Source: Clostridia bacterium (GTDB taxonomy: Bacteria; Bacillota; Clostridia; Christensenellales; Borkfalkiaceae). Taken from it: a stretch of 64,000 bases of DNA. Each line of letters starts with the position of its first letter. Within the stretch, counting starts at the first letter, position 1. Positions 16,014 to 24,480 of the stretch are shown piece by piece. The notes beneath the pieces are model-generated. The model was not told where the DNA came from, did not search any database, and saw only the letters and a program-made list of their open reading frames with translations. The DNA is taken from positions 1 through 64,000 of the forward strand of contig JAGASM010000023.1 of NCBI GenBank assembly GCA_017621735.1. Reading direction: 5' to 3'. The position numbers were made by a program, and so were the translations under genes.

Positions 16014-16202
16014 TTAGTTCTTCTCTTCTTTTTGCGCAACGACTTCTTTTCCGTCGTAGTATCCGCAGTTCTTGCAAACTCTGTGCGCAACTTTTTGCTC
16101 GTGGCAATGAGGGCATTCAACGAGTTGTGCAGCCGTTGCCTTGTAGTTTGCGAATCTCTTATTCGTTCTGCTCTTCGATTGTTTCGACTTAGGTACTGCC
16201 AT
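16014..16202 (-). CDS. rpmF: Ribosomal protein bL32
   Basis: 62 residues, with the basic N-terminus MAVPKSKQSKSRTNKR and a zinc ribbon formed by CPHC (about 30-33) and CKNC (about 43-46), i.e. the zinc-binding C+ form. A component of the large subunit near the peptidyl-transferase exit side. It follows yceD by 27 bp, the standard bacterial pairing, with AGGTGG before the start, and is closed by a terminator. Confidence 0.97.
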   Translation of the reverse strand: MAVPKSKQSKSRTNKRFANYKATAAQLVECPHCHEQKVAHRVCKNCGYYDGKEVVAQKEEKN

Positions 16203-16229
16203 TTCTATTCCACCTCTTTTTTCGTATTT

Positions 16230-16646
16230 TTACTGCTCGCTCCATTCGAGCGCGATGCAATTCTCTCCGCAAACGAGTCTACCCGGAAGCGCGAGCATAA
16301 CGGCATCGCCAAGACAATCGTCAAGGTCGATCACGCCGCCAAAATAGCGGTAATCTTCGCTCTCGCCATCGCGAGGAACGAAATACGCGTCTACCTCGCC
16401 CGAAAAGGTTTGCTCCGCCTCTTGTAAACAACGGGAACATAAACCTTTTAGGGAAAAAGTTACGCTACCCGTTATTTCCACCGAGTCATCCTCCAAAATT
16501 TCGTAATGAAGGCGGGCGGTTACGGGAGAAGAAAACGTTACGTACGGGATTTCGATGAGGGAATTGTCCCCAACAAATTCAAACGTAACGTCCCCTGCGT
16601 ACTTTTTTTGCGCATTGAGTTTCCGAACGTCGATTGTCAGTTTCAT
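16230..16646 (-). CDS. yceD: YceD/DUF177 family protein (23S rRNA accumulation)
   Basis: 138 residues of the DUF177 family, usually encoded just before rpmF as here and implicated in 23S rRNA accumulation. The conserved core GLCSRCLQEAEQTFSGEVDAYFVP and the acidic IDLDDCLGDAVMLALP are visible, with CSRC and a later CGENC that may bind a metal. The ATG at 16646 is only 10 nt from the end of a consensus -10 box and has no Shine-Dalgarno, so the mRNA should be nearly leaderless. Confidence 0.9.
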   Translation of the reverse strand: MKLTIDVRKLNAQKKYAGDVTFEFVGDNSLIEIPYVTFSSPVTARLHYEILEDDSVEITGSVTFSLKGLCSRCLQEAEQTFSGEVDAYFVPRDGESEDYRYFGGVIDLDDCLGDAVMLALPGRLVCGENCIALEWSEQ

Positions 16647-16656
16647 TGACTACAAA

Positions 16657-16685
16657 ATTATATTCTTTTTCAAAAAGTTTGTCAA
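16657..16685 (-). promoter_or_regulatory. Consensus promoter of yceD-rpmF, predicted near-leaderless
   Basis: Perfect TTGACA (16680-16685), 17 bp, perfect TATAAT (16657-16662). Initiation 7 nt downstream (about 16650) leaves about 4 nt before the ATG at 16646. Confidence 0.8.
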
Positions 16686-16721
16686 TCTTTTTTCGCGTAT
16701 ATTTGCAATATTTGCGAAAAA

Positions 16722-17915
16722 TCAAACGAGAGCCGCCGTTTCGCGTGCAATCACAAGTTCTTCGTTGGTCGGAATGACGAGAATCTTTACGCGAGAATCG
16801 GGTGCGGAAATGTCGTGAATGGTTCCGTCGTTCTTTTGCAAGTTCTTTTCTTCATCCAAATGAATGCCAAACGCTTCCATATTCGACAAGACGTCCCGTC
16901 TAACGCAAGCGGTGTTTTCGCCGACGCCCGCCGTAAAGACGATACAGTCAAGCCCACCGAGCGCAGCCATATACGAGCCGACGTATTTTTTGCACGCATA
17001 CGAGAACATGTTAAGCGCAAGCGTTGCGCGGTAATCCCCTTGTTCGCTGGCGGACGTTAAGTCGCGGAAGTCGGAAGAAACGCCGGAAATGCCGAGCATG
17101 CCGCATTTTTTGTTGAGATATGTAAGCCCCTCTTCCATCGTCATGCCCTTTTTACGGCAAAGGAATTCCGCCGCCGCATAATCGATATCGCCGCTGCGCG
17201 TTCCCATCGGAACGCCCGCATGCGGGGTGAACCCCATAGAAGTATCGATACACTTCCCGCCGTCAACTGCGGAAATGGACGATCCGTTTCCAAGATGGCA
17301 GGTGATAATTTTCAAATCTTTGACGTCTTTTTTAAGGTATTCCGCCGCCGCACCCGTAACGTACTTATGGCTGGTGCCGTGCGCGCCGTACTTTCTTACC
17401 TTGTACTGTTTGTAATCGTCGTAATCAATCGCGTAAAGGTGCGCGTAATCGGGCATGGTTGCATGGAAGGACGTGTCGAACACGAGCGCCATCTTCTTGT
17501 CGGGCATAACCGCACGGCACGCGTTGATTCCGAGAATCGCCGCAGGATTGTGGAGGGGCGCAAGTTCAGCAATTTCGTCCATGATTTCCATGACTTCGTC
17601 CGTAACGAGCGTCGTCTTGGTAAACGCTTCGCCCGACGCAACGACGCGGTGTCCGACTGCATCGATCTCGTCCATCGACGAAATGACGCCCGCTTCCTTG
17701 TCGACAAGTTCTTTGAGAACAAGGGAGATCGCCTCCGTATGGTTGGGCAATTCCTTATCGATGACAAACTCTTTTCCGTTTGCTTTATGGGTGAGTTTTC
17801 CGCCCGCAATGCCGATACGTTCGCACGTTCCCTTTGCGACGACCGCTTCCGTTTCCATATTGATAAGTTGGTATTTGAGGGAAGAACTTCCCGCGTTGAT
17901 AACAAGAATCTTCAT
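16722..17915 (-). CDS. ackA: Acetate kinase
   Basis: 397 residues, normal length. Converts acetyl phosphate and ADP to acetate and ATP, the energy-yielding last step of acetate fermentation. It shows the ASKHA-fold N-terminus MKILVINAGSSSLKYQL, the signature VFDTSFHATMPDYA and the nucleotide-binding HLGNGSSISAVDGGKCIDTSMGFTP. AAAGGAG precedes the ATG. It follows pta by 15 bp, so the two form one operon driven by the pta promoter; no obvious terminator separates it from the yceD promoter. Confidence 0.97.
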   Translation of the reverse strand: MKILVINAGSSSLKYQLINMETEAVVAKGTCERIGIAGGKLTHKANGKEFVIDKELPNHTEAISLVLKELVDKEAGVISSMDEIDAVGHRVVASGEAFTKTTLVTDEVMEIMDEIAELAPLHNPAAILGINACRAVMPDKKMALVFDTSFHATMPDYAHLYAIDYDDYKQYKVRKYGAHGTSHKYVTGAAAEYLKKDVKDLKIITCHLGNGSSISAVDGGKCIDTSMGFTPHAGVPMGTRSGDIDYAAAEFLCRKKGMTMEEGLTYLNKKCGMLGISGVSSDFRDLTSASEQGDYRATLALNMFSYACKKYVGSYMAALGGLDCIVFTAGVGENTACVRRDVLSNMEAFGIHLDEEKNLQKNDGTIHDISAPDSRVKILVIPTNEELVIARETAALV

Positions 17916-17930
17916 TTCTTTCTCTCCTTT

Positions 17931-18935
17931 TTATTCCGCTTGCAATGCAGTAATCGCAACCGTTGCGACGATATCTTCCGTCGAGCACCCGCGCGACAAG
18001 TCGTTCAAAGGCTTTGCAAAGCCTTGGCAAATGGGGCCGACCGCCATAAATCCGCCGAGGCGTTCCGCAATTTTATAGCCGATATTCCCCGCGTTGATAT
18101 CGGGGAAGACGAATACGTTCGCATGTCCCGCAACGGAGGAATCGGGCGCTTTGAGCGCCGCAACGGTAGGAACGATTGCCGCGTCGAATTGGAATTCGCC
18201 GTCGAGTTTCAAATCGGGCGCCTTTTCGTTTGCGATTTTAACCGCTTCTTTTACCTTGCTTACCGTATCGTAGAATTTGCTGTCGTTTCCGCTTCCCTTG
18301 GTCGAGAAGGAGAGCATTGCGACCTTCGGATCAATTCCCGCAATGACCTTGCCCGTTTGCGCGGAAGAAACGGCGATTTCCGCAAGTTCTTCTGCCGTTG
18401 GACAAATGTTGAGCGCGCAATCGGCAAATACGAGCGCACCGTCGCTGCAATATGCGTTTCCGCCTTCGGGTGCGATCATGACAAAGCAACTGGAAACGAG
18501 TTTGGTTCCGGGCGCCGTCTTGATGATTTGAAGACCGGGACGAAGGGTATTCGCCGTAGAGTGGCACGCACCGGAAACGTAGCCGTCTACGTCCCCCGCT
18601 TTGAGCATGAGCGCACCGAACGTCGTTCTGTCCTTTGCCGCTTTGAGCGCTTCTTCTTCCGTCATTCCCTTTGCTTTACGAATTTCATAAAGAAGTTTTG
18701 CATATTCCGCCGTCTTTTCGGACGTTTCGGGATCGACAATGGTAACCCCCGTCAAATCGACGTCGGGCGCTACGCGCTTTGCTTCCTCTTCCGTGCCGAT
18801 GAGGACGATTTTTGCAATCCCCTCTTTGACGACTTGTGCCGCCGCCGTAACGACGCGCTTATCTTCCCCTTCGCATAAAACGATGGTTTTTTGCTTTTTT
18901 GCCGCATTTGCTTTCATCTGTTCTAACAATGTCAT
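17931..18935 (-). CDS. pta: Phosphate acetyltransferase
   Basis: 334 residues, the short form without the DRTGG regulatory domain. Exchanges CoA of acetyl-CoA for phosphate, feeding acetate kinase. Conserved segments include RTTFGALMLKAGDVDGYVSGACHSTANTLRP, of which GACHSTA and RP are catalytic-region signatures, and DAAIVPTVAALKAP and HANVFVFPDINAGNIGYK near the C-terminus. GGAG lies 8 nt before the ATG. First gene of the pta-ackA operon with a strong promoter, in a divergent arrangement with tmcAL. Confidence 0.97.
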   Translation of the reverse strand: MTLLEQMKANAAKKQKTIVLCEGEDKRVVTAAAQVVKEGIAKIVLIGTEEEAKRVAPDVDLTGVTIVDPETSEKTAEYAKLLYEIRKAKGMTEEEALKAAKDRTTFGALMLKAGDVDGYVSGACHSTANTLRPGLQIIKTAPGTKLVSSCFVMIAPEGGNAYCSDGALVFADCALNICPTAEELAEIAVSSAQTGKVIAGIDPKVAMLSFSTKGSGNDSKFYDTVSKVKEAVKIANEKAPDLKLDGEFQFDAAIVPTVAALKAPDSSVAGHANVFVFPDINAGNIGYKIAERLGGFMAVGPICQGFAKPLNDLSRGCSTEDIVATVAITALQAE

Positions 18936-18955
18936 ATGAAATCTCCGTCAACCGC

Positions 18956-18984
18956 TTTATTTTTCTCAATTTTTCGTGTATAAT
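18956..18984 (+). promoter_or_regulatory. Predicted promoter of tmcAL
   Basis: TTTATT (18956-18961), 17 bp, TATAAT (18979-18984) on the plus strand; the start point would be near 18991, leaving a leader of about 65 nt. The -35 box is weak. Confidence 0.5.
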
Positions 18985-19009
18985 AAAAAGAGAGAATTGC
19001 TTTTCCTTT

Positions 19010-19038
19010 ATTATACACCTTCCAAAAAAAATTGTAAA
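19010..19038 (-). promoter_or_regulatory. Predicted promoter of pta-ackA
   Basis: TTTACA (19033-19038), 17 bp, TATAAT (19010-19015) on the minus strand. Transcription from about 19003 gives a leader of about 68 nt that runs across the opposing tmcAL promoter, so the two divergent transcripts overlap at their 5' ends. Confidence 0.7.
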
Positions 19039-19055
19039 GGACAAGGGAGTAAAAA

Positions 19056-20240
19056 ATGAAATTTTGTGCCGTGATTTGTGAATACAACCCCTTCCATAAC
19101 GGGCATAAGTACCAACTTGACCGCATACGGGAATTAAGCGGATGCGACGGGATCTTGTGTATTATGAGCGGAAACTTCACCCAACGCGGAGAGCCGGCTC
19201 TTTTAGACAAACATACCCGCGCCCGCCACGCCGTTTTGAGCGGAGCGGACGTCGTTATCGAACTTCCCACGGCGTTTGCAACGTCTACGGCGGAAGTCTT
19301 TGCGCGCGGGGCGATCAACGTCCTTTCTTCCTTAAAAAACGTTACGACGCTTGCCTTCGGCTGTGAATGCGGAACGGCGGAAGAATTTCTCGTCGCGGCA
19401 AAAGCGGGACTTCGGGAAGACAAACGCTTCCGTTCAGAACTCAAACGCAACTTAAAAGACGGCGCTTCTTACGCAAAGGCGAGGACGCAAACGATCCTCG
19501 CGCTCAACGGCGACGTGAACGAGGCGATCCTCTCCTTCCCCAACAATATTTTAGGCGTAGAATACTGCCGCGCCCTTCTCCGCGCGCATAGCGACATCAA
19601 ACCGCTCCCGATTCCGCGCGTCGGCGCAGGTTATATCGACGAAACGCTTTACACCAACTTTTCGTCCGCAACCGCTCTTCGGAATTCTCTTTCGGACGAT
19701 ACGCACAAATCGCATAAACTCATTCAGCAAAACGTTCCCGATTACGTCTATCGCGATCTGTTCTCTCACCGCCCTACGTGTTACGGACAAGCGGCGATGT
19801 GTACCCTTGCACAGACGGACGCGCAAACGCTGGCGCAAACGCTCGATTGTACGGAAGGACTTGAAAACCGATTCAAATCGTTGAGCAAGAGCAATCCGAA
19901 TTACGACGCGCTCCTTGCAAAGATGACGACGAAACGGTATACGCTTTCCCGCTTAAAACGCATTTTATGCGCCAACTTCCTCGGCGTCCGCAAAAAACAC
20001 CTTCGCGCGTTTTGTGCGGCGAAACTGTACTGCAACGTTCTTGCCGTGCGCAAAGACAAAGCGGAACGCATTCTCTCCTCTTTGAAAGAAAGTTCCGTTC
20101 ACGTCCTCGTGCGCAAGACGGACTACGCCCGCTTGAAAAAAGAGGCGGCGGAATGCTTTGCATTCGACGTCCGCGCAACCGACCTTTACAACGTCCTTTC
20201 GGGAAGAGAAACAAATCCCTATCAAACGGTTTTCATTTAA
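19056..20240 (+). CDS. tmcAL: tRNA(Met) cytidine acetate ligase (TmcAL)
   Basis: 394 residues, formerly DUF795/YlbM. It makes N4-acetylcytidine at the wobble position of elongator tRNA-Met, using acetate and ATP directly instead of acetyl-CoA. The nucleotidyltransferase HxGH motif is CEYNPFHNGHKYQ (11-17), with MSGNFTQRGEPAL and SFPNNILGVEY further conserved. AAGGGAG precedes the ATG. Divergent from pta-ackA, whose product is acetate, so co-location with its substrate supply makes functional sense. Confidence 0.93.
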   Translation: MKFCAVICEYNPFHNGHKYQLDRIRELSGCDGILCIMSGNFTQRGEPALLDKHTRARHAVLSGADVVIELPTAFATSTAEVFARGAINVLSSLKNVTTLAFGCECGTAEEFLVAAKAGLREDKRFRSELKRNLKDGASYAKARTQTILALNGDVNEAILSFPNNILGVEYCRALLRAHSDIKPLPIPRVGAGYIDETLYTNFSSATALRNSLSDDTHKSHKLIQQNVPDYVYRDLFSHRPTCYGQAAMCTLAQTDAQTLAQTLDCTEGLENRFKSLSKSNPNYDALLAKMTTKRYTLSRLKRILCANFLGVRKKHLRAFCAAKLYCNVLAVRKDKAERILSSLKESSVHVLVRKTDYARLKKEAAECFAFDVRATDLYNVLSGRETNPYQTVFI

Positions 20241-20354
20241 TAAATCTTTACGACGAATCTACGTTTTTGTTTGCGGTCGGAAGTCCCGCTTTCTCATAAC
20301 GTAGAGGATTCCTTTTTGCAACTCTCACCCAAACGGTTGCCGCAAAAAACTACA

Positions 20355-20391
20355 AAAAACCCGCCCACGGCGTTTGCCGTGGGCGGGTTTT
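20355..20391. terminator. Bidirectional terminator between tmcAL and the arabinanase gene
   Basis: A perfect 13-bp GC-rich stem (ACCCGCCCACGGC with its complement, loop GTTT) has A residues to its left and T residues to its right, so it can end both converging transcripts. The 114 bp between tmcAL and this hairpin hold nothing recognisable. Confidence 0.85.
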
Positions 20392-20393
20392 GA

Positions 20394-22457
20394 TTATAAC
20401 GTAGAAACGTTGTTCATGAACATTGCTTTTCCCTTCGTTTGTCCCATACAGGTGATGGTAAAGCCCGCTCTGTTTTGGTCGTCCAACCAAGCGGGACGAA
20501 TGACGCCGTAGAAAATGCGTTCTTGGCTTCTGACAAGGCTTACGTCGGAGAAATCAAACCGAACGTAACCGCCGCCGTATCCTTCCAAGCCGAACACTTT
20601 CCACGTTCCGATGGCTGCGCCCGTTTCGCCGTTCGACATCGTTCCGTTCTCGTGCAATTTTACGTAAACGGAAGTATTGTTGCGTGCGTCCCCGCTCGCG
20701 CTGTTATACAGGGCAATCATCTTGAACATATTGTCCTGCGTGTAAGCGAGAAGTTCCTCTTTGGAAACGGATCTGTCCACTTCCCCGCCGTAACGGTTGG
20801 GGTTGATGACGAGATCGCCCATACTGTTCAAATAATATTGATGCATTTGCGAAACAAAGACGCGCCCCGTTGCGCCGCCCTGTTGTTTGTAGGTATCCGT
20901 TCTCGTGATGTACGCCGCAATGTTCGTTCCGTTGCTCATGGTGAACAAGTCGTTATGACCGGGCGCAACGATGTCGAGCGTGTTTGCCGATTTATCCGCC
21001 CACGAGAACTCGCCCATGTACTTGTTCCCCGTCGTGTTCGCTCTTGAAATACCGTTGTTCGCAACGTATTCGTTGTTCGCGGAAAAATACGTTCCCCAAA
21101 CGCTCTCGCTTCTGCCTCCCCACATAGAGTAGCAGTCGGAAAGCCCGTCGTAGGAGTGCATGGAATAGTAATACGTCTTGCCCGTGAGATCGTTTCCTTC
21201 CGCGTCTTTTTTGATGCCGTTTTCGTCAAAAATCGTAACGTTGTCGTGGCGGGCAATGACGGGCGCTTCCATATCGTTGTACGATATGTTTTTGCCGTAA
21301 TATTCGTGCTCCCAACCGATCGGTTTTCCCTTTGCCTCTTCGTTTTTGTAATTGCGGTAAAGGTCGGTTGCCTCCGCGACCGAATCGCGAATATATTCAT
21401 GCGTTTGCCAACCCTTGATATCGTCCTTGCGAAGTCCCGTTTCGGGATCGAGTTCGAGGAGATAATTCCCCGTACCGAACGAACCGTACGCCATGTACAT
21501 ATTCCCCTCTTCGTCGTAGATGATTTGAGGGTCGATGGCGTTGACGTCTTCATCCGCGCCTCTGAACGGAATGCTCGACTGCATCAAAACGTCGACGTAG
21601 GTAAAACTTTCCTTTTCCAACGTCGGCGAATAGCACAACAAAATGCACGCGCGTGTAAACGCCTGACCGTCGACGGGAACCCCCTTCCCGCCGTCAAGCG
21701 CGGAAGGTCCGCCGTCTACAACGCAGGTATAAAGCCAGTATCCGCCGCCGTGCGCGGGGACGATATCGGGCGCCCACCAAGAGGGCGTATAACTGACCGC
21801 CCCGTTGTTATAAAGCCATGCGCCCACTTCCCCTTCGATCATTTGCTTATGCACTTCGGAAGAGAACGTCTTTCCGACGTATTCCCAATGGATCATGTCG
21901 GAAGATTTTCTAATTTCGTTTCCGCCGCCCCAGCCGGTAGAGAAAATATAGTAAACGGGATTGCCGTTTTCGTCCGTCGTTTCAATGAGGGACGGATCGT
22001 GGCACCAGCCCGCAAGCGGACTTGCCTGCCCGTAGTCTTTGTTCGACGTAGGCGTGTATGCGTTCATCGGGTTTTCAGGATATGCGGGCGCAACGGATAC
22101 GTTGACTGCGGACAGTTGTTTGCCCTTTTTATCTTGAAGGGAAAGGGTTACGCGCCCTTTGCCCTTCGCCGTCAAAACGCCCGTCGCCTCGTCGAACGTC
22201 GCAACCGTAGACGCATCCTCCACCGTTTGCCCGTTCGCGTCTTTTGCAGTAAGAACAATTTTGTCCACGTTCTTTTTCAGTTCGAGTTTATATTGCGTAT
22301 CTTCTTCCGCAATATATCCGCTTTGCAAGTTATCGTAACAGATGGTTGCGCCGAGCGCGCTCTTTACGTACTTATCCCCGCCGTCGCCCCCGCATGCGGT
22401 GAGAACGCTCACCGCCATCAAAGAGCCGAGCGCAAGTGCAAACAGTTTCTTCTTCAT
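20394..22457 (-). CDS. Lipoprotein glycoside hydrolase family 43, probable endo-1,5-alpha-L-arabinanase
   Basis: 687 residues from the ATG at 22457 (AAGGAG 9 nt upstream). Lipoprotein signal with LTAC lipobox (Cys22), a Big_2-like domain (about 55-125) and a five-bladed GH43 propeller: catalytic base in CHDPSLIE (Asp154), WWAPDIVPAHGG, the arabinanase-like NAIDPQIIYDEEGNMYMAYG, general acid in MEAPVI, and APGHND. The C-terminal part has a small beta domain with INPNRYGGE and GTWKVFG, as in extracellular arabinanases. It would cut arabinan at the cell surface. No transporter or other carbohydrase is adjacent, so it is an isolated enzyme. Confidence 0.85.
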   Translation of the reverse strand: MKKKLFALALGSLMAVSVLTACGGDGGDKYVKSALGATICYDNLQSGYIAEEDTQYKLELKKNVDKIVLTAKDANGQTVEDASTVATFDEATGVLTAKGKGRVTLSLQDKKGKQLSAVNVSVAPAYPENPMNAYTPTSNKDYGQASPLAGWCHDPSLIETTDENGNPVYYIFSTGWGGGNEIRKSSDMIHWEYVGKTFSSEVHKQMIEGEVGAWLYNNGAVSYTPSWWAPDIVPAHGGGYWLYTCVVDGGPSALDGGKGVPVDGQAFTRACILLCYSPTLEKESFTYVDVLMQSSIPFRGADEDVNAIDPQIIYDEEGNMYMAYGSFGTGNYLLELDPETGLRKDDIKGWQTHEYIRDSVAEATDLYRNYKNEEAKGKPIGWEHEYYGKNISYNDMEAPVIARHDNVTIFDENGIKKDAEGNDLTGKTYYYSMHSYDGLSDCYSMWGGRSESVWGTYFSANNEYVANNGISRANTTGNKYMGEFSWADKSANTLDIVAPGHNDLFTMSNGTNIAAYITRTDTYKQQGGATGRVFVSQMHQYYLNSMGDLVINPNRYGGEVDRSVSKEELLAYTQDNMFKMIALYNSASGDARNNTSVYVKLHENGTMSNGETGAAIGTWKVFGLEGYGGGYVRFDFSDVSLVRSQERIFYGVIRPAWLDDQNRAGFTITCMGQTKGKAMFMNNVSTL

Positions 22458-22487
22458 TCCCCTTATCTCCTTATCGGAATTTTCTTT

Positions 22488-22516
22488 ATTGTACCACAAC
22501 ACCTAAAATTTCGCAA
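22488..22516 (-). promoter_or_regulatory. Predicted promoter of the arabinanase gene
   Basis: TTGCGA (22511-22516), 17 bp, TACAAT (22488-22493) on the minus strand, about 24 nt before the start point-to-ATG region. No catabolite (cre) site was recognised. Confidence 0.65.
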
Positions 22517-22957
22517 CCCTTATTTTTGTACGAAAGTGTAAAAATAAACAATTTATCCCCGAATTTCCGCCAATCCTCCTTAAATCAAAAACAATTACAG
22601 ATAAACCGTTGCTTTTATAAAAACACACCACCAACCAACTTCCCCGAATCTACGTAAACCACAGCGAATAACAGTTCGCCTTTATAAAAACGCCATCGCT
22701 CCCTTTTTTCTCTATAATCGGCAAAAAAATTTTAGAAAAGCAACGCGCCCCCGAAAACGAGAGCGCGTTGCTTTAGTGAGAGAATATGAAAAAAGTTTTT
22801 CGTGTGGGCATTTTTATAAGGGATTTCCCCTTTGACGGTTTTTATTATAAACGGTCAAAGTGTTCGTTCTGTGAAGAAACCATTAAAGCCCGACGATATT
22901 CTTCTCATTTTCTATTCCGTCGGAACGTTCCCGTCCCAACGGTTTTTTACATAACGA
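22517..22957. other. Intergenic stretch without a recognisable gene
   Basis: AT-rich and without a convincing gene. It holds a GC-rich hairpin at 22736-22774 (AAAGCAACGCGC pairing with GCGCGTTGCTTT), T-rich on its minus-strand exit, and a smaller imperfect hairpin at 22830-22860 (CTTTGAC ... GTCAAAG). Either could end the minus-strand flavoprotein transcript that stops at 22960. The motif CTTTATAAAAAC-like occurs twice (about 22613 and 22680). Confidence 0.6.
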
Positions 22958-22959
22958 AT

Positions 22960-24480
22960 TTAACAGTACTTCTCCGCGAGCGATTGCGCCACGCGCAATC
23001 CGTCCGCCGCCGCCGAAGTGATTCCGCCTGCATAGCCGCAGCCTTCCCCGCACGGCCAAAGCCCTTGTACGCCGATCGACTGCAACGTCGTGTCCCGCAA
23101 AATACGCAAAGGAGAACTTGTGCGCGACTCCACTCCCGTCAATACCGCCTCGTATGCGGAAAACCCGTTTAACCGCCGATTGACGTCGGGAATTGCCGCC
23201 GCCATGCTATCGCAAATGACTTTGGGCAATATCGCGCGCATCGGCGCAAAGGTCGTTCCGCACGCATACGTCGGCTTAACTTCGCCGAAATAGTAACTCT
23301 CACGATCGGAAAGGAAATCTCCCAACAGTTGTACGGGGGCTTTGTAGTTTCTCCCGCCCGCCGAAAACGCCGCGCGTTCCAACTTGCGTTGATACTCGAT
23401 GCCCGCAAGCGGACTTTCGGAGGAAAAATCCTCCTTCTTTACTTGCACGATAAACGCGGAATTCGCATTTACGCCGTCCCGCGCGTAATCGCTCATGCCG
23501 TTTACGACGACGCCTCCTTCTTCGGACGCCGCGGGAACGACTACCCCGCCCGGGCACATACAAAAGGTAAACGCCGCGCGTTCTCCCGCGTGAGAAACGA
23601 GTTTATAGTCGGCAGGAGGCAACGCCGCATATCCCGCGCCGTATTGCGCTTTGCCGATCTCCCGTTGCAAATGTTCTACGCGCACGCCGACGGCGAACTC
23701 CTTTTGCTCCATAGGAAGCCCTTTCAAAAAGAGCGTTTCAAAGGTATCGCGCGCACTGTGTCCAACGGCAAGGACGAGTTCGTCCACCCCTTCCCATTCG
23801 CCGTTTAAGCGCACCTCGCATATCCTTCCGTCCTTTGTTTTGTAATCTTCAAACGTCGTTTGAAAGCGAATCTCTCCCCCTTCTTGCAAAATATAGTTGC
23901 GCATATTTGCTACGACCGAGCGAAGTTTATCGCTTCCGACGTGCGGTTTCCCGAGATATTCGATTTCGCTCGGCGCACCGAAGGAAACGAACGTTTCCAA
24001 AACCTCACGATTGAGCGGACTGTTCGTTTGCGTGTTGAGTTTCCCGTCCGAAAACGTCCCTGCGCCCCCTTCTCCGAACTGCACGTTGCTTTTGACGTTC
24101 AAAACTCCCGTTTCGCGAAAGACGCGCACGTCCTCTACGCGCTCTTCCACCCGTTTTCCGCGTTCGACGACGATAGGACGGATGCCGTGCTTTAAGAGGC
24201 GAACGGCACAAAAAAGCCCCGCGGGACCTGCGCCGACCACCAAAACTTTCGGCATCGGTTTTGTGATTTTTTGATAGGTGCGTTGCATTTTCGGCTGCTC
24301 GCAGTCCGAACATTCCACCGTGTACACCCATCGGATATCCGCTTTATCCCGCGCGTCTAACGACTTTTTCAAAATTTTCATATACTTACAGGGAGCGCGC
24401 AACTTGCGTTCACAAACGGAAACGAGCGCACTCTCCTTTTGATGCGGTTTGAGCGTTACGTTGTTGAGTTTCAAAAGCAT
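22960..24480 (-). CDS. FAD-dependent dehydrogenase of the COG2509 family
   Basis: 506 residues from the ATG at 24480 (GGAGGGG upstream). An N-terminal region of about 100 residues precedes a Rossmann dinucleotide motif VLVVGAGPAGLFCAVRLL (GxGxxG near 110). Other conserved segments are NVQFGEGGAGTFSDGKLNT, VLAVGHSARDTFE and the C-terminal GLWPCGEGCGYAGGITSAAADGLRVA, all typical of this uncharacterised flavoprotein family. No substrate is known. It overlaps the BaiN-like flavoprotein gene by 10 nt, so the two flavoproteins are made from one mRNA. Confidence 0.88.
   Translation of the reverse strand: MLLKLNNVTLKPHQKESALVSVCERKLRAPCKYMKILKKSLDARDKADIRWVYTVECSDCEQPKMQRTYQKITKPMPKVLVVGAGPAGLFCAVRLLKHGIRPIVVERGKRVEERVEDVRVFRETGVLNVKSNVQFGEGGAGTFSDGKLNTQTNSPLNREVLETFVSFGAPSEIEYLGKPHVGSDKLRSVVANMRNYILQEGGEIRFQTTFEDYKTKDGRICEVRLNGEWEGVDELVLAVGHSARDTFETLFLKGLPMEQKEFAVGVRVEHLQREIGKAQYGAGYAALPPADYKLVSHAGERAAFTFCMCPGGVVVPAASEEGGVVVNGMSDYARDGVNANSAFIVQVKKEDFSSESPLAGIEYQRKLERAAFSAGGRNYKAPVQLLGDFLSDRESYYFGEVKPTYACGTTFAPMRAILPKVICDSMAAAIPDVNRRLNGFSAYEAVLTGVESRTSSPLRILRDTTLQSIGVQGLWPCGEGCGYAGGITSAAADGLRVAQSLAEKYC

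Noticed and set aside
17220..18878. 552-codon plus-strand open frame across ackA and pta
   Set aside because: It is antisense to two well-supported genes, has Arg/Asn-rich low-likelihood composition and no ribosome site; it is a shadow frame.
22786..23172. Plus-strand frame beginning MKKVFRVGIF
   Set aside because: Starts in the gap but its second half is antisense to the COG2509 flavoprotein gene with Arg-rich shadow composition; no good ribosome site.
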